NCBI GenBank assembly: GCA_964511535.1
Contig: CAZEFW010000010.1
Coordinates: 1-64,000, forward strand
Length of the DNA: 64,000 bases
DNA from: CAZCFB01 sp964511535
Lineage (GTDB): Bacteria; Myxococcota_A; Polyangia; GCA-2747355; CAZCFB01
Direction: 5' to 3'
The notes under the pieces were generated by a model. It saw only the letters and a program-made list of their open reading frames with translations. It made no database searches and was not told the origin of the DNA. The translations under genes and the position numbers were made by a program. Below, one piece after another: positions 26,812 through 35,107 of this stretch (its first letter is position 1; every line of letters begins with the position of its first letter).

Positions 26812-27779
26812 TCGGCCTCGGGCCTCGGGACGAAGCCGGGGGCGATGTCCTCCAGCAGGGCGTTCGCCTGGCTGGAGAAGTCGCGCACGACGGTCAGTGG
26901 GAGGTCGATGGCGGAGGTGAGCCGTCGCAGGGCCCGCCGGGTGGCCAGGATCCGCTCGAAGGCGAGCTTGCCGAACACCGGCGCCGCCTCCATCAGGGGC
27001 AGCAAGGCGGCGCGCTCCTCCTCGGTGAAGGGATCGTCGGGCAGGCGGTTGAGCACCACGCCGCCCACGGGCACCTGGGTCTCCGCCAGGCCATGGATGA
27101 GCTCGAGGCATTCGCTCACGGGCAAGGCCTCAGGCAGGGTGACCACCCAGGCGGCGGTGAGCAGGGGATCGTGCACCAGGGCCATGCCCTCGAGCAGCTC
27201 GCGGGTGATGGGCCCCTCCGGGATCAGCCGGAGCAGGGTCATGGGCAGGCCGGTCAGGGCCAGGGTGTGACCCGAGGCAGGCATATCCACGATGAGCAGG
27301 TCGTGCTCCAGGTGGCCGTCGTCCCGGCGCTGTCGAAGCAGCGAGAGCATGTGATAGAAGATGCCCATCTCGTGGAAAGAGGGCACGGCGTTGAGGAACT
27401 TGCGGATCGCCTTGGAGCGCAGCGCCGCGCGGGCCAGGGCCGGCACGGGCAGCACGGCCCGCAGGAAGGCCTCGTGCCCCTCGGTGGCCGACAGCGTGCA
27501 GATGGCGAGGCGCGGCTCCACCTCCAGGGGGCGGGCGGTGAGCTGCTCATGTCCGAACTGCTGCCCCAGGTGCGAGTGACCCGCCTCGGGCTCGCCCACC
27601 TCTGTCAGCAGGACCCGGCGCCCTGCGCGCGCCGCGGCGATGCCGGTGGCCGCCGCCATTGTGGTGCGGCCCACGCCGCCCTTGCCTGTGATCAGGAGCA
27701 GCCGCAGCATGCGCAGTCGGTGCCGCATGGAGCGGCCCGATCCTCCCGGTGTGTGCTGGTGGCTGGCGTCGCTTCCCAT
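26808..27779 (-). CDS. ArsA/Get3-like ATPase, first of a pair
   Basis: About 323 residues. The nucleotide loop reads ITGKGGVGRTTMA: the deviant-Walker signature lysine is kept, but the P-loop lysine is arginine (codon CGC). Switch-type motif LLIVDMPASGHTLALTGLP follows. It heads a two-gene operon with a second ArsA-like ATPase and overlaps it by four bases. With its partner it likely forms a heterodimer with one complete composite ATP site (inference; see findings). The start at 27779 has AGGGAG seven bases upstream; ATG codons at 27728 and 27710 are alternatives closer to the P-loop. Confidence 0.83.
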   Translation of the reverse strand: MGSDASHQHTPGGSGRSMRHRLRMLRLLLITGKGGVGRTTMAAATGIAAARAGRRVLLTEVGEPEAGHSHLGQQFGHEQLTARPLEVEPRLAICTLSATEGHEAFLRAVLPVPALARAALRSKAIRKFLNAVPSFHEMGIFYHMLSLLRQRRDDGHLEHDLLIVDMPASGHTLALTGLPMTLLRLIPEGPITRELLEGMALVHDPLLTAAWVVTLPEALPVSECLELIHGLAETQVPVGGVVLNRLPDDPFTEEERAALLPLMEAAPVFGKLAFERILATRRALRRLTSAIDLPLTVVRDFSSQANALLEDIAPGFVPRPEAE

Positions 27780-27972
27780 GACCTGACTCCCTGTACCCTC
27801 CCTGTCTGCTCTGGAAGATAGCATTGGGGCGGTGGCGGTAAAGGCCCACCTGCCCAATTATCGCGCCGGCGCCCCTGAGCCCGATTGACACCCCCCCGTG
27901 ATGCTGGTGCAGTGACCCCGGCGTCCTCCATCCTGAGGCGCCGCGTGATCGGCAGGAGGAGGAAGCGGAGAG

Positions 27973-29484
27973 ATGACTATTTCGCCACCAGAGGTCACCG
28001 AACACGCGCCGGCGCTGGAGAACTTGCGCGCGGAGCTGGATCGCGCCGGGTACAGCGAGGCGAACATCACGGAGCTGGCTGGCATCGCCGACCTGCGCGG
28101 CCTGGTGAGCGGCGATGCCGGGGCGGTCAGGGCGAGGCTGGCGTCCGGCGGGGCGCTGGGCGCGCTGGTGGAGCTGTTCTACCTCGGGCGGCCGGTCCCC
28201 GCCGAGCGGCTGGCGCGGGAGTGCCCGGGCGCTGACCCCGGCGCCTGGGCCGCGGCCGGGCTGGTGCAGCGGGACGGCGCGTCCCTGGTGGGCCAGGCGG
28301 TGCTGATGCCCCACAAGGAGCTGGTGCTGCTGGCGGACCGCCCGCCGGGGCCGGACCAGCCTCTGGCGCAGGATTACGTGATGGACGTGGGCGGCGGCAC
28401 CGGGCTGCTTTCGGTGCTCACGGTGCGCAGGCCGGCGGCGCGCGCGCTGGATCTGGGCACGGGCGGCGGGGTGCTCGCCCTGCTGCTGGCCGGCGCGGCG
28501 AAGGAGGTGGTGGGCGTCGACATCAACCGGCGAGCGCTGGCGTTCGCCCGCTGCAACGCGCTGCTCAACGGCGTGGACAACGCGCGGTTCGAGCATGGGG
28601 ACGCGTTCGCGCTGCCCGACGAGCTGGCGGCGCCCGGCTACGAGCTGGTGACGTTCCACACGCCCTTCGTCATCTCCCCCGCCGCGCGTCACGACTACTG
28701 CGACACGGGCCACGAGCGGGACGAGTGCTGCAGGCACGCCCTGCTGGCCGCGGCGCGCTCGCTGGCCGAGGGCGGGTTTGCCCACCTGGTGGTGAACTGG
28801 GCGCGCTACCGCGGGGAGGACTGGAAGGAGCGCCTGGCGGCATGGATCGAGCCGACGGGGTGTGATGCGTGGGTGCTCGACTCGGGCGAGCAGGACCCGG
28901 CGGGCTACGCGCTGCAGTGGCTCGTGGATGAGTGCGTGGGCGCGGAGCAGCGCGAGGCGATGCTCGCCCGCTGGCTCGACTACTACCGTGAGTGCGGCAT
29001 CGAGGCGCTGTATAGCGGTGTGATCATCCTGCGCATGCGCCAGGCCGGGGGGCTCCCCAACTGGGTGCGCATGGACGCCGCCCCCGACAGCATCAGGGGG
29101 CAGGCGGGGCACCATGTGGAGCGGGTGTTCGCCGCCCAGGATCTGCTGCAGCAGGCGGCGGACGACGCGGCGCTGGCCCGGGTCCGGCTCTGCCCGCCGG
29201 CGGACCTGCGTATCGAGCAGCGGCTCAAACCCGAACCGGGCGGGTGGGAGATCGAGAGCTGCAAGTCATTGCTGGACGGCGGCCTGAACCTCGGCATCGC
29301 CCATGACCCGGCGCTGGCCACCCTGATCCAGAGCTGCAACGGCCGGGCCGAGCTGGGCGAGGTGATCCGCCTGCTCGCCCGGCAGCTCGAGGAGCCGGAG
29401 GAGGACTTCGCCCCGGTGGCGCTCTCCGCAGCGCGCACCCTCATCAGCCTGGGGCTGCTGACGCCAAGCGTCCGGCAGGGGTGA
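27973..29484 (+). CDS. Class I SAM-dependent methyltransferase with altered NPPY motif
   Basis: 503 residues. An N-terminal helical domain of ~130 residues precedes a methyltransferase core with SAM loop ALDLGTGGGVLALLLAG and acidic GVDINRRAL. The position where this class carries NPP[FY] reads FHTPFVISP, so the residues that normally hold the amine substrate have changed. The layout matches actinobacterial and myxobacterial proteins with an extra N-terminal domain. The C-terminal ~130 residues may be another small helical domain. GGAGGAGG-type sequence lies about 12 bases upstream of the ATG. It diverges from the ArsA pair. Substrate unknown. Confidence 0.78.
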   Translation: MTISPPEVTEHAPALENLRAELDRAGYSEANITELAGIADLRGLVSGDAGAVRARLASGGALGALVELFYLGRPVPAERLARECPGADPGAWAAAGLVQRDGASLVGQAVLMPHKELVLLADRPPGPDQPLAQDYVMDVGGGTGLLSVLTVRRPAARALDLGTGGGVLALLLAGAAKEVVGVDINRRALAFARCNALLNGVDNARFEHGDAFALPDELAAPGYELVTFHTPFVISPAARHDYCDTGHERDECCRHALLAAARSLAEGGFAHLVVNWARYRGEDWKERLAAWIEPTGCDAWVLDSGEQDPAGYALQWLVDECVGAEQREAMLARWLDYYRECGIEALYSGVIILRMRQAGGLPNWVRMDAAPDSIRGQAGHHVERVFAAQDLLQQAADDAALARVRLCPPADLRIEQRLKPEPGGWEIESCKSLLDGGLNLGIAHDPALATLIQSCNGRAELGEVIRLLARQLEEPEEDFAPVALSAARTLISLGLLTPSVRQG

Positions 29485-29514
29485 TCCCGGCGCCGGGCGC
29501 TCCCGGCTCGACAG

Positions 29515-30003
29515 TCAGCGGCGGGTCCGATCCAGCTGCTCCAGCTCCTGCAGCACGCCCAGCGCGGTGGCGCCCGCCGCGGCCTGCGTGATGCGCTCCA
29601 CCCGCCGCCGCTCCCGGGCGCTCTTGTGCTCCAGCCGCGCCTGGTAGGCGTGGCCGATGGTCTCGAGCAGCAGGTCCAGCTCGTACGGCTTGGGCAGGTA
29701 GCTGAACGCGCCCAGCTTGGTCAGCTCCACGGCGCTCTCCAGGGTGCCATGCCCCGTGAGGATGATGGTCTCCAGCAGCCGGTCCAGGAGCATCAGCCGC
29801 TCCACCACCTGGCCGCCGTCCATGCCTGGCATCTTCAGGTCCACAAGAGCGACGTCGAACCGCTCCGAGCGGGCCAGGTCCAGGGCCTCGAGCCCGTTGG
29901 CAGCGGTCCATACCTCGAAGCCGCGCTTGCGCAGACGCCGGCCGAGGGTTTGCAGGAAGCGGGCCTCGTCGTCGACGATGAGCAGTTTGATTTTGTTGTC
30001 CAT
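29515..30003 (-). CDS. Single-domain response regulator
   Basis: 162 residues. Receiver domain with acidic pair D11/D12, phospho-acceptor D55 in VDLKMPGMDG, the switch Thr in ILTGHG and the conserved Lys in LPKPYELD. After the receiver there is only an Arg/Glu-rich helical tail of ~40 residues (ARLEHKSARERRRVERI), with no DNA-binding or enzymatic output. It is the third gene of an operon with a histidine kinase and a receiver-transporter fusion, and its receiver resembles that of the fusion. It may act as a phosphate sink or protein-interaction switch. AGGAG precedes the start. Confidence 0.88.
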   Translation of the reverse strand: MDNKIKLLIVDDEARFLQTLGRRLRKRGFEVWTAANGLEALDLARSERFDVALVDLKMPGMDGGQVVERLMLLDRLLETIILTGHGTLESAVELTKLGAFSYLPKPYELDLLLETIGHAYQARLEHKSARERRRVERITQAAAGATALGVLQELEQLDRTRR

Positions 30004-30044
30004 GGCTTGGCTCCTTTGGTTCGGTGTTGCGCGCGGCCGTTTCA

Positions 30045-32084
30045 TCAGCCGCCGGGGAACCCCAGCCACTGCCAGTAGCCGAGGATGACCCAGCCCCAGA
30101 GCACGGCGAAGCTGATGACCAGCACCGCGGCGCCATGCTTCATGAAGTCCCCCAGGGTCAAAAGTTGTTCGCCCGTCACCGGATCTCTCGCCATGGCGAA
30201 GGCCAGGGCGTTGGAGGGGGTCCCGATGACGAGCATGTGGGCGAAGGAGGAGGCGAAGGCGGTGGCCAGCCCCACGGACCACGGGTGCACCCCCGCCACC
30301 GTGGCCATGGGCACCGTGATGGGCCCCAGCGCGGCCACCGTGGCGCCGTCGCTCATGAAGTTGGTGGCCAGCCCGGTGAACAGGCTCGAGGCGATGGCCA
30401 GCCCGGGGCCGCTGGCCAGGGACGCCGGCAGCAGCCCGACGAAGGTGTCGGCGAGGAACAGCGCTCCGCCCGTGGCGGCCAGCCCCTTGCCCATGGCCGC
30501 CGCGCCGGCGTACAGCAGCACCACCTCCCAGTGGATGCCCACCATGTCGCGCCAGGTGAGCACCCGCATCAGGTTGAGCAGCACCAGCCCGAGGATCACC
30601 GGGCCGCCCATGCCGAGCGAGCCGCTGGAGGTGATCCACAGGGCGATGACCAGCAGCAGCACCGCCGCGGTGACGCGCTCGGCCCCGGTGACGCCGCCCA
30701 GCCGCTCCGCCGCGCGGCGCACCACCGCCGCCGCGTCCAGGTGCCCCACCTTGACCCGCGGCCTGACCACCGCCAGGAAGTAGAGCGCCACCGCCAGCGA
30801 CAGCACCGGCACCATGGGCAGGCCGTAGGACACCCACTGGCCGAAGGAGGGGGCCAGGTTGTAGTCGGCCAGGATGCCGATCATGATGGCGTTGCGCCCA
30901 CCCGCCGCCGGCGAGCCCGGGCCCCCGCTGTTGGCCGCGAAGCAAAGGGAGAGCGCCAGCATCACCATGAGCGAGCGGTCCCGCTTCAGCCCCGCCTCGC
31001 GCACCGCCTGGCCGTAGATCATGACGAACAGCGGCATCAGGAACGCCACCAGCGCGTGCTCGGAGATGAACGAGCAGGCGAGCGACAGCAGCGGCAGGAA
31101 GCCGAGCAGCAGCATGTTCAGGCTGCGCGCCGGCGCCAGCAGCAGCAGGCCGATGCGTCGGTCGAGCCCGGTCTTGTTGATGGCGCGGGACAGGGCGAGC
31201 ACGCCGAAGATGAACACCACCGCGTCCTTGGCGAAGGCCGCGGCCACCCCGTCGGGGCGGAACACGCCGAACAGGTACATGGCCACCCCCACCATCAGCG
31301 CCGTCACCGCCACCGGCACCGCGCCGGTGGCCCAGAAGGTCGCGGCCATGAGCACCAGGCCCAGCATCAGCTTGGCGCGGAAGGCGACCTGCTCCGGCGA
31401 CAGCACCCCGTCCAGGCCGCGACCCCCGAGCCCGTACTGCTCGCTGTAGTGGGCGGCGATGGTCTGGCCCGGCCTCATCTTGCGGTACTCGGCGTAGCCG
31501 AACACCGGGTCGTCGGCGCCCGCGGCGGCAGGTCCGCGCGGGGTGCCCACCAGCTTCAGCAACCGCGCGGGGGCGGGCGCCGCCACCGCGGCCCCCAGCA
31601 ACAGCAGCCCGAGCAGGATGAACAGGGGGCGCGAGCCGTGGCTGCCCAGTAGCCAGCTGCGGGTGGTCGGCCGCACCTGGCGCACGGGCATCTCGTGGCG
31701 GGCCCTGGCGCGCACCGCCTCCTCCAGCCCGGCGTCGATGGCCTCGATGAGCTGCTCCAGGGGGCACGGCTTCTGCAGGTAGCGGAAGGCGTCGAGGGTC
31801 CCGGCGGTGCGCGCGCTGGCCACCGAGCCGTGGCCCGTGAGCATGATCGCCTGCAGGGCGGGCCGGAACGCCTTGATCTCCGCCAGGGTCTGGAAGCCGT
31901 CCATGCCGGGCATGCGCTGGTCGAGCACCACCACCTCCACGGCGGGGTCGCGCCGGGCCAGCTTCACCGCGTCCTCGCCGCTGTCGGCCTCGTCCACCAG
32001 GTAGCCCCGGGCGCGCAGGCGGGTGGCCAGCCTGGCGCGGAAGCCGGCCTCGTCGTCGACGAGGAGGATCCTGGGATCGGCCAT
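30045..32084 (-). CDS. Receiver domain fused to SLC13/DASS-type transporter
   Basis: 679 residues. Residues 1-125 form a complete receiver domain: D10/D11, phospho-acceptor D55 in LDQRMPGMDG, LTGHG and QKP. After a ~30-residue linker come about twelve hydrophobic helices of the divalent-anion:Na symporter (SLC13/ArsB) type, with the paired clamp motifs NSGGPGSPAAGGRNA and TNFMSDGATVAALGP plus GTPSNALAFA. Such carriers import dicarboxylates, sulfate or similar anions with Na. Attaching a phosphorylation domain to the carrier suggests direct control of transport by the neighbouring kinase (inference). It starts two bases past the kinase stop. The reading frame is continuous. Confidence 0.88.
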   Translation of the reverse strand: MADPRILLVDDEAGFRARLATRLRARGYLVDEADSGEDAVKLARRDPAVEVVVLDQRMPGMDGFQTLAEIKAFRPALQAIMLTGHGSVASARTAGTLDAFRYLQKPCPLEQLIEAIDAGLEEAVRARARHEMPVRQVRPTTRSWLLGSHGSRPLFILLGLLLLGAAVAAPAPARLLKLVGTPRGPAAAGADDPVFGYAEYRKMRPGQTIAAHYSEQYGLGGRGLDGVLSPEQVAFRAKLMLGLVLMAATFWATGAVPVAVTALMVGVAMYLFGVFRPDGVAAAFAKDAVVFIFGVLALSRAINKTGLDRRIGLLLLAPARSLNMLLLGFLPLLSLACSFISEHALVAFLMPLFVMIYGQAVREAGLKRDRSLMVMLALSLCFAANSGGPGSPAAGGRNAIMIGILADYNLAPSFGQWVSYGLPMVPVLSLAVALYFLAVVRPRVKVGHLDAAAVVRRAAERLGGVTGAERVTAAVLLLVIALWITSSGSLGMGGPVILGLVLLNLMRVLTWRDMVGIHWEVVLLYAGAAAMGKGLAATGGALFLADTFVGLLPASLASGPGLAIASSLFTGLATNFMSDGATVAALGPITVPMATVAGVHPWSVGLATAFASSFAHMLVIGTPSNALAFAMARDPVTGEQLLTLGDFMKHGAAVLVISFAVLWGWVILGYWQWLGFPGG

Positions 32085-32085
32085 G

Positions 32086-33120
32086 TTACGCCTCCACCCT
32101 CGCGGGGAGCATCACGGTGAAGGTGGAGCCCTGGCCCGGCGCGCTCTGCACATATAGCTCCCCCCCGAAGCTGTTGATGATGCTGGTGCTCACGCTGAGG
32201 CCGAGCCCGGTGCCCTGGCCCGGCTCCTTGGTGGTGAAGAACGGAATCGTCGCCTTCTCCAGCTGCTCCGGTGTCATGCCGCAGCCGGTGTCACCGATGG
32301 AGATGGCCAGCTTCCCGTCCTGCTTGAGCTCGGTGTGGGCGGTCAGCGTTCCGCCGCCAGTCATGGCGTCCACGGCGTTGCGTATCAGGTTGACCAGCAC
32401 CTGCCCCAGCTGGGTGCGGTCGGTGAGCAGCGGCGGCAAGGTCGGGTCGAGGCGTCGCTCCACGTGCACGCCGGCGCCGTGGATCTCCCGGGCGAGCATG
32501 CCGTCGAGCACCTCCTCCAGCAGGACGTTGAGCTGAACAGTGCGCAGGGTCACCTCGCTCTGGCGCACGAAGGTCAGCAGCTTGCGGGTGATTTCACTGC
32601 AGCGGAACACCGCCGCCTGGATCGCCTCGAGGTGCTCGGCCATGTCGAGCTCCTCCTCGTCCTCGAGGTGCAGGGCCGGGTCGAGGGAGTCCTGGAGCAT
32701 GCCCGCCTCCTCCCCGATGATGGCCAGCGGGTTGTTGATCTCGTGAGCGATACCCGCGGCCAGCTTGCCCACCGAGGCGAGCTTGGCGGCCTGGATCAGC
32801 TTGCCCGACAGGGCCTCTTTGTGGCGGATCGCTTCGAGCTCACGCGCCGCGGCGAAGCGGGCCCGGACAAGGATGATCAGCCCCATCAACAGGAAGAATG
32901 GGGCCGAGTAGAGCACGGCGCTTGCCGGGGCGCCCCAGAAATAGGTCTGGCCCGCCTGGCGCGCCAGGTGCAGGTACTGCAGGTGGAAGAAGGCCGCCAG
33001 CAACAGCAGCGGGATGAAGTATGCCAGCGCGTGCCACCGCACCCGGCGCCAGAAGAGCAACCGGAACAGCGCGTGGTCCGCCGGCTGGTGTCTCATCCCG
33101 CTGTGGGCCTGGTACTTCAC
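32086..33120 (-). CDS. Membrane sensor histidine kinase
   Basis: 344 residues. Two transmembrane helices (about 32-50 and 70-88) flank a short ~20-residue periplasmic loop too small for a usual ligand domain, so it may sense the membrane or a partner protein. The H-box AAGIAHEINNPLAIIG carries H126. N-box NLIRNAVDAM, G1 GDTGCGMTPE, F-box TIPFFTTK and G2 GTGLGLSVS are intact. This NtrB-like class normally phosphorylates receivers like those encoded next. First gene of the operon, divergent from the LysR gene across a 115-base region. Confidence 0.9.
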   Translation of the reverse strand: MKYQAHSGMRHQPADHALFRLLFWRRVRWHALAYFIPLLLLAAFFHLQYLHLARQAGQTYFWGAPASAVLYSAPFFLLMGLIILVRARFAAARELEAIRHKEALSGKLIQAAKLASVGKLAAGIAHEINNPLAIIGEEAGMLQDSLDPALHLEDEEELDMAEHLEAIQAAVFRCSEITRKLLTFVRQSEVTLRTVQLNVLLEEVLDGMLAREIHGAGVHVERRLDPTLPPLLTDRTQLGQVLVNLIRNAVDAMTGGGTLTAHTELKQDGKLAISIGDTGCGMTPEQLEKATIPFFTTKEPGQGTGLGLSVSTSIINSFGGELYVQSAPGQGSTFTVMLPARVEA

Positions 33121-33160
33121 GCGCGCTCGCCTCCGGGTTCGTATTCCCCATACTTTTGAA

Positions 33161-33176
33161 GTTAGCCGCGGCTAAC
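33161..33176. promoter_or_regulatory. 16-bp perfect palindrome in divergent promoter
   Basis: GTTAGCCGCGGCTAAC is fully self-complementary. It lies 40 bases upstream of the kinase start and 59 bases upstream of the NhaR-like regulator start. It is a strong operator candidate, probably for the adjacent LysR-type protein. Confidence 0.55.
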
Positions 33177-33207
33177 AATTCGACAATTCAGAATATTCGG
33201 TTGAATC

Positions 33208-33226
33208 ATGTCGGAAAAACCGACAT
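33208..33226. promoter_or_regulatory. Inverted repeat in the leader of the LysR gene
   Basis: ATGTCGG (33208-33214) and CCGACAT (33220-33226) flank AAAAA. The element ends nine bases before the LysR start codon, where a Shine-Dalgarno sequence is expected and none is seen. It may be an autoregulatory site or an mRNA hairpin limiting translation. Confidence 0.45.
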
Positions 33227-33235
33227 TAAATACCC

Positions 33236-34156
33236 ATGGATTGGCTCAACTATCATCACCTCCTGTACTTCTATGTCACCGCAAGAGAAGGAGGAATCTC
33301 TCCTGCGGCGCGTGTGCTGCGGCTGGCTCATCCCACCATCAGCGGCCAGCTGAAGCAGCTGGAGGCTGCCCTCGGCGTGGACCTTTTTTCTCGCGCCGGG
33401 CGGCGGCTGGAGCTCACAGAGGCCGGGCGCATGGCCTACGGATACGCCGAGGAGATCTTCTCCCTGGGCCGGGAGCTGATGGACGCGGTGCAGGGCAGGG
33501 CCACCGGGCGCCCCCTGACCCTGGTAGTGGGCATCACCGACGTGATCCCGAAGCTGGTGGTGAGACGGCTGCTGCAGCCGGCCTTTGCGCTGCCCGAGGA
33601 GGTGCGGGTGATCTGCCACGAGGACCGGCACGAGCGGCTGCTCGCCTCGCTGGCGTTGCACGAACTGGACGTGGTGCTGGCCGACGCGCCCGTGCCGCCC
33701 GGCAGCGCGGTGCGGGCGTTCAACCACCCCCTCGGCCGGTGCGATGTGCTGCTGTTCGCCGCGCCAGCGCTGGCCGCGCGGCTGGGCCCTGGCTTCCCGG
33801 CCTCTCTGGACGGCGCGCCGCTCATCCTGCCCACCAACGCCTCGCCCCTGCGCCGCTCGCTGCAGGGGTGGTTCGATTCGCGCGGCCTGCGGCCCCGGGT
33901 GGTGGCAGAGGTGGAGGACAGCGCCCTGATCAAGGTGCTCGGCGCGGACGGGCTCGGGGTGTTCGCCGCGCCGGCCATCATCTCCGACGAGGTGACCGCC
34001 CAGACCGGCGCCCTGCCGCTGGGCGTGGCGGACGGGATCCGCGATGGCTTTTACGCCATCACTGGCGAGCGGCGGCTGAAGAACCCGGCGGTGGTGGCCA
34101 TCTCGGCCGCCGCCCGGAGCGAGGTGTTCACGGCGGCTGGCCAGGGGGCGGAGTGA
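33236..34156 (+). CDS. NhaR-like LysR-family transcriptional regulator
   Basis: 306 residues. The N-terminal winged helix begins MDWLNYHHLLYFYVTAREGG and continues SPAARVLRLAHPTISGQLKQLE, close to the N-terminal pattern of E. coli NhaR, which activates the Na/H antiporter gene in response to Na. Residues ~95-300 are a LysR substrate-binding fold. Divergent position and palindromes in the shared promoter suggest it controls the kinase/receiver-SLC13 operon; a Na-responsive regulator beside a putative Na-coupled carrier would make sense (inference). Its stop codon abuts the stop of the convergent enoyl-CoA hydratase gene in a shared TGATCA. Confidence 0.88.
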   Translation: MDWLNYHHLLYFYVTAREGGISPAARVLRLAHPTISGQLKQLEAALGVDLFSRAGRRLELTEAGRMAYGYAEEIFSLGRELMDAVQGRATGRPLTLVVGITDVIPKLVVRRLLQPAFALPEEVRVICHEDRHERLLASLALHELDVVLADAPVPPGSAVRAFNHPLGRCDVLLFAAPALAARLGPGFPASLDGAPLILPTNASPLRRSLQGWFDSRGLRPRVVAEVEDSALIKVLGADGLGVFAAPAIISDEVTAQTGALPLGVADGIRDGFYAITGERRLKNPAVVAISAAARSEVFTAAGQGAE

Positions 34157-34957
34157 TCAGAACTTTGGCGGCCGGCGCTCCATCCAGGCGCCGATGCCCT
34201 CGGCGGGCTGGCCGGAGAGGATGGTGGACACGGCCTGGTCCATCTCGACGGCCAGGGCCTGCTCCAGCGCGTCCATGTGCAGCGCCACCTGCTTGACGCC
34301 GGCCAGGGCGGCCGGGCCGTTGCCGGCGATGTCGCCGGCCAGCTCGAGGGCCGCCTGCAGGCAGGTCCCGGCCGGCGCGATGCGGTTGACCAGGCCCAGG
34401 GCCAGGGCCTCGTCGCTGTCCACGGCGCGGGCGGTGTAGATCAGGTCCAGCGCCCGGGCCCGCCCCACGAGCTGGATCAGCCGCACCGTGCCGCTGATGT
34501 CGGGCATCATGCCAAGCCGCGTCTCCTGCAGGCAGATGGTGGCCGAGGCGTCCATCACCCGCAGGTCGCAGCAGAGGGAGATCTCGGCGCCGCCGCTGTA
34601 GGCCACGCCGTTGAGGGCGGCGATGGTGGGCACCGGCAAGGCCGCCAGGGCGTTGAGCGTGCCCTTGAGCTGGCCCAAAACGCGTCGCACCGGCTCCGGG
34701 TCTTGCTCCACCATGCCCCGGCCCATGGCGGCCGTGAGCGGGCTGTTGGGGTGCACGTCATGTCCGGCGCAGAACGCGTCCCCCTCGCCGGTCACCACCA
34801 CCGCCCGGGGCGGCTCCTGGGCCAGGGCCTCGACGGAAGCGGCCAGCTGCTCCCACATGGGCTCGTCCATGGCGTTCTTCTTGGCCGGTCGGCGCAGTGT
34901 GATCAGGCCGACGTCGTCGTTGATTTCGAGGGTGACCGAGCCTTCAGGGGTGCTCAT
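34157..34957 (-). CDS. Enoyl-CoA hydratase/isomerase (crotonase) family protein
   Basis: 266 residues, normal crotonase length. Oxyanion-hole elements are GDAFCAGHDV and the GVAYSGGAEISLCCD block. The two acidic positions used by hydratases are both occupied, by Glu in GGAEIS and Glu in LQETRLGMMPD. The usual PG after the second one is PDISGT, so isomerase or other crotonase chemistry is possible. AGGAGA precedes the ATG. It is monocistronic and convergent with the LysR gene with no spacer. No fatty-acid genes are adjacent; a thiolase lies 13 kb away. Confidence 0.87.
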   Translation of the reverse strand: MSTPEGSVTLEINDDVGLITLRRPAKKNAMDEPMWEQLAASVEALAQEPPRAVVVTGEGDAFCAGHDVHPNSPLTAAMGRGMVEQDPEPVRRVLGQLKGTLNALAALPVPTIAALNGVAYSGGAEISLCCDLRVMDASATICLQETRLGMMPDISGTVRLIQLVGRARALDLIYTARAVDSDEALALGLVNRIAPAGTCLQAALELAGDIAGNGPAALAGVKQVALHMDALEQALAVEMDQAVSTILSGQPAEGIGAWMERRPPKF

Positions 34958-34978
34958 GGGTTTCTCCTGCTTGCGGTA

Positions 34979-35018
34979 TGCCAGAGTGCCAGAATGCCAG
35001 AATGCCAGGATGCCAGAA
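34979..35018. repeat. 8-bp tandem repeat (TGCCAGAA x5)
   Basis: Five consecutive octamers: TGCCAGAG, TGCCAGAA, TGCCAGAA, TGCCAGGA, TGCCAGAA. It lies between the divergent crotonase gene and the small gene at 35108. Such short-period arrays are prone to slippage and could tune promoter spacing. Confidence 0.85.
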
Positions 35019-35107
35019 CAGGTTTGTCATCAGGCAGCCGCTTGCGCCGCTTTTCAGGGGGCGCCTCATGTGGCCATACTGGCTCCGGTCAACCACAGGA
35101 GAGTGCC

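Noticed and set aside
25666..27779. Arsenite efflux pump ATPase (arsA) of an ars operon
   Set aside because: Arsenite-binding cysteines and ArsB/ArsD genes are absent nearby; the true ars operon (arsR-arsM) is 30 kb away. The SLC13-type carrier at 30045 is fused to a receiver and is not an obvious ArsB.
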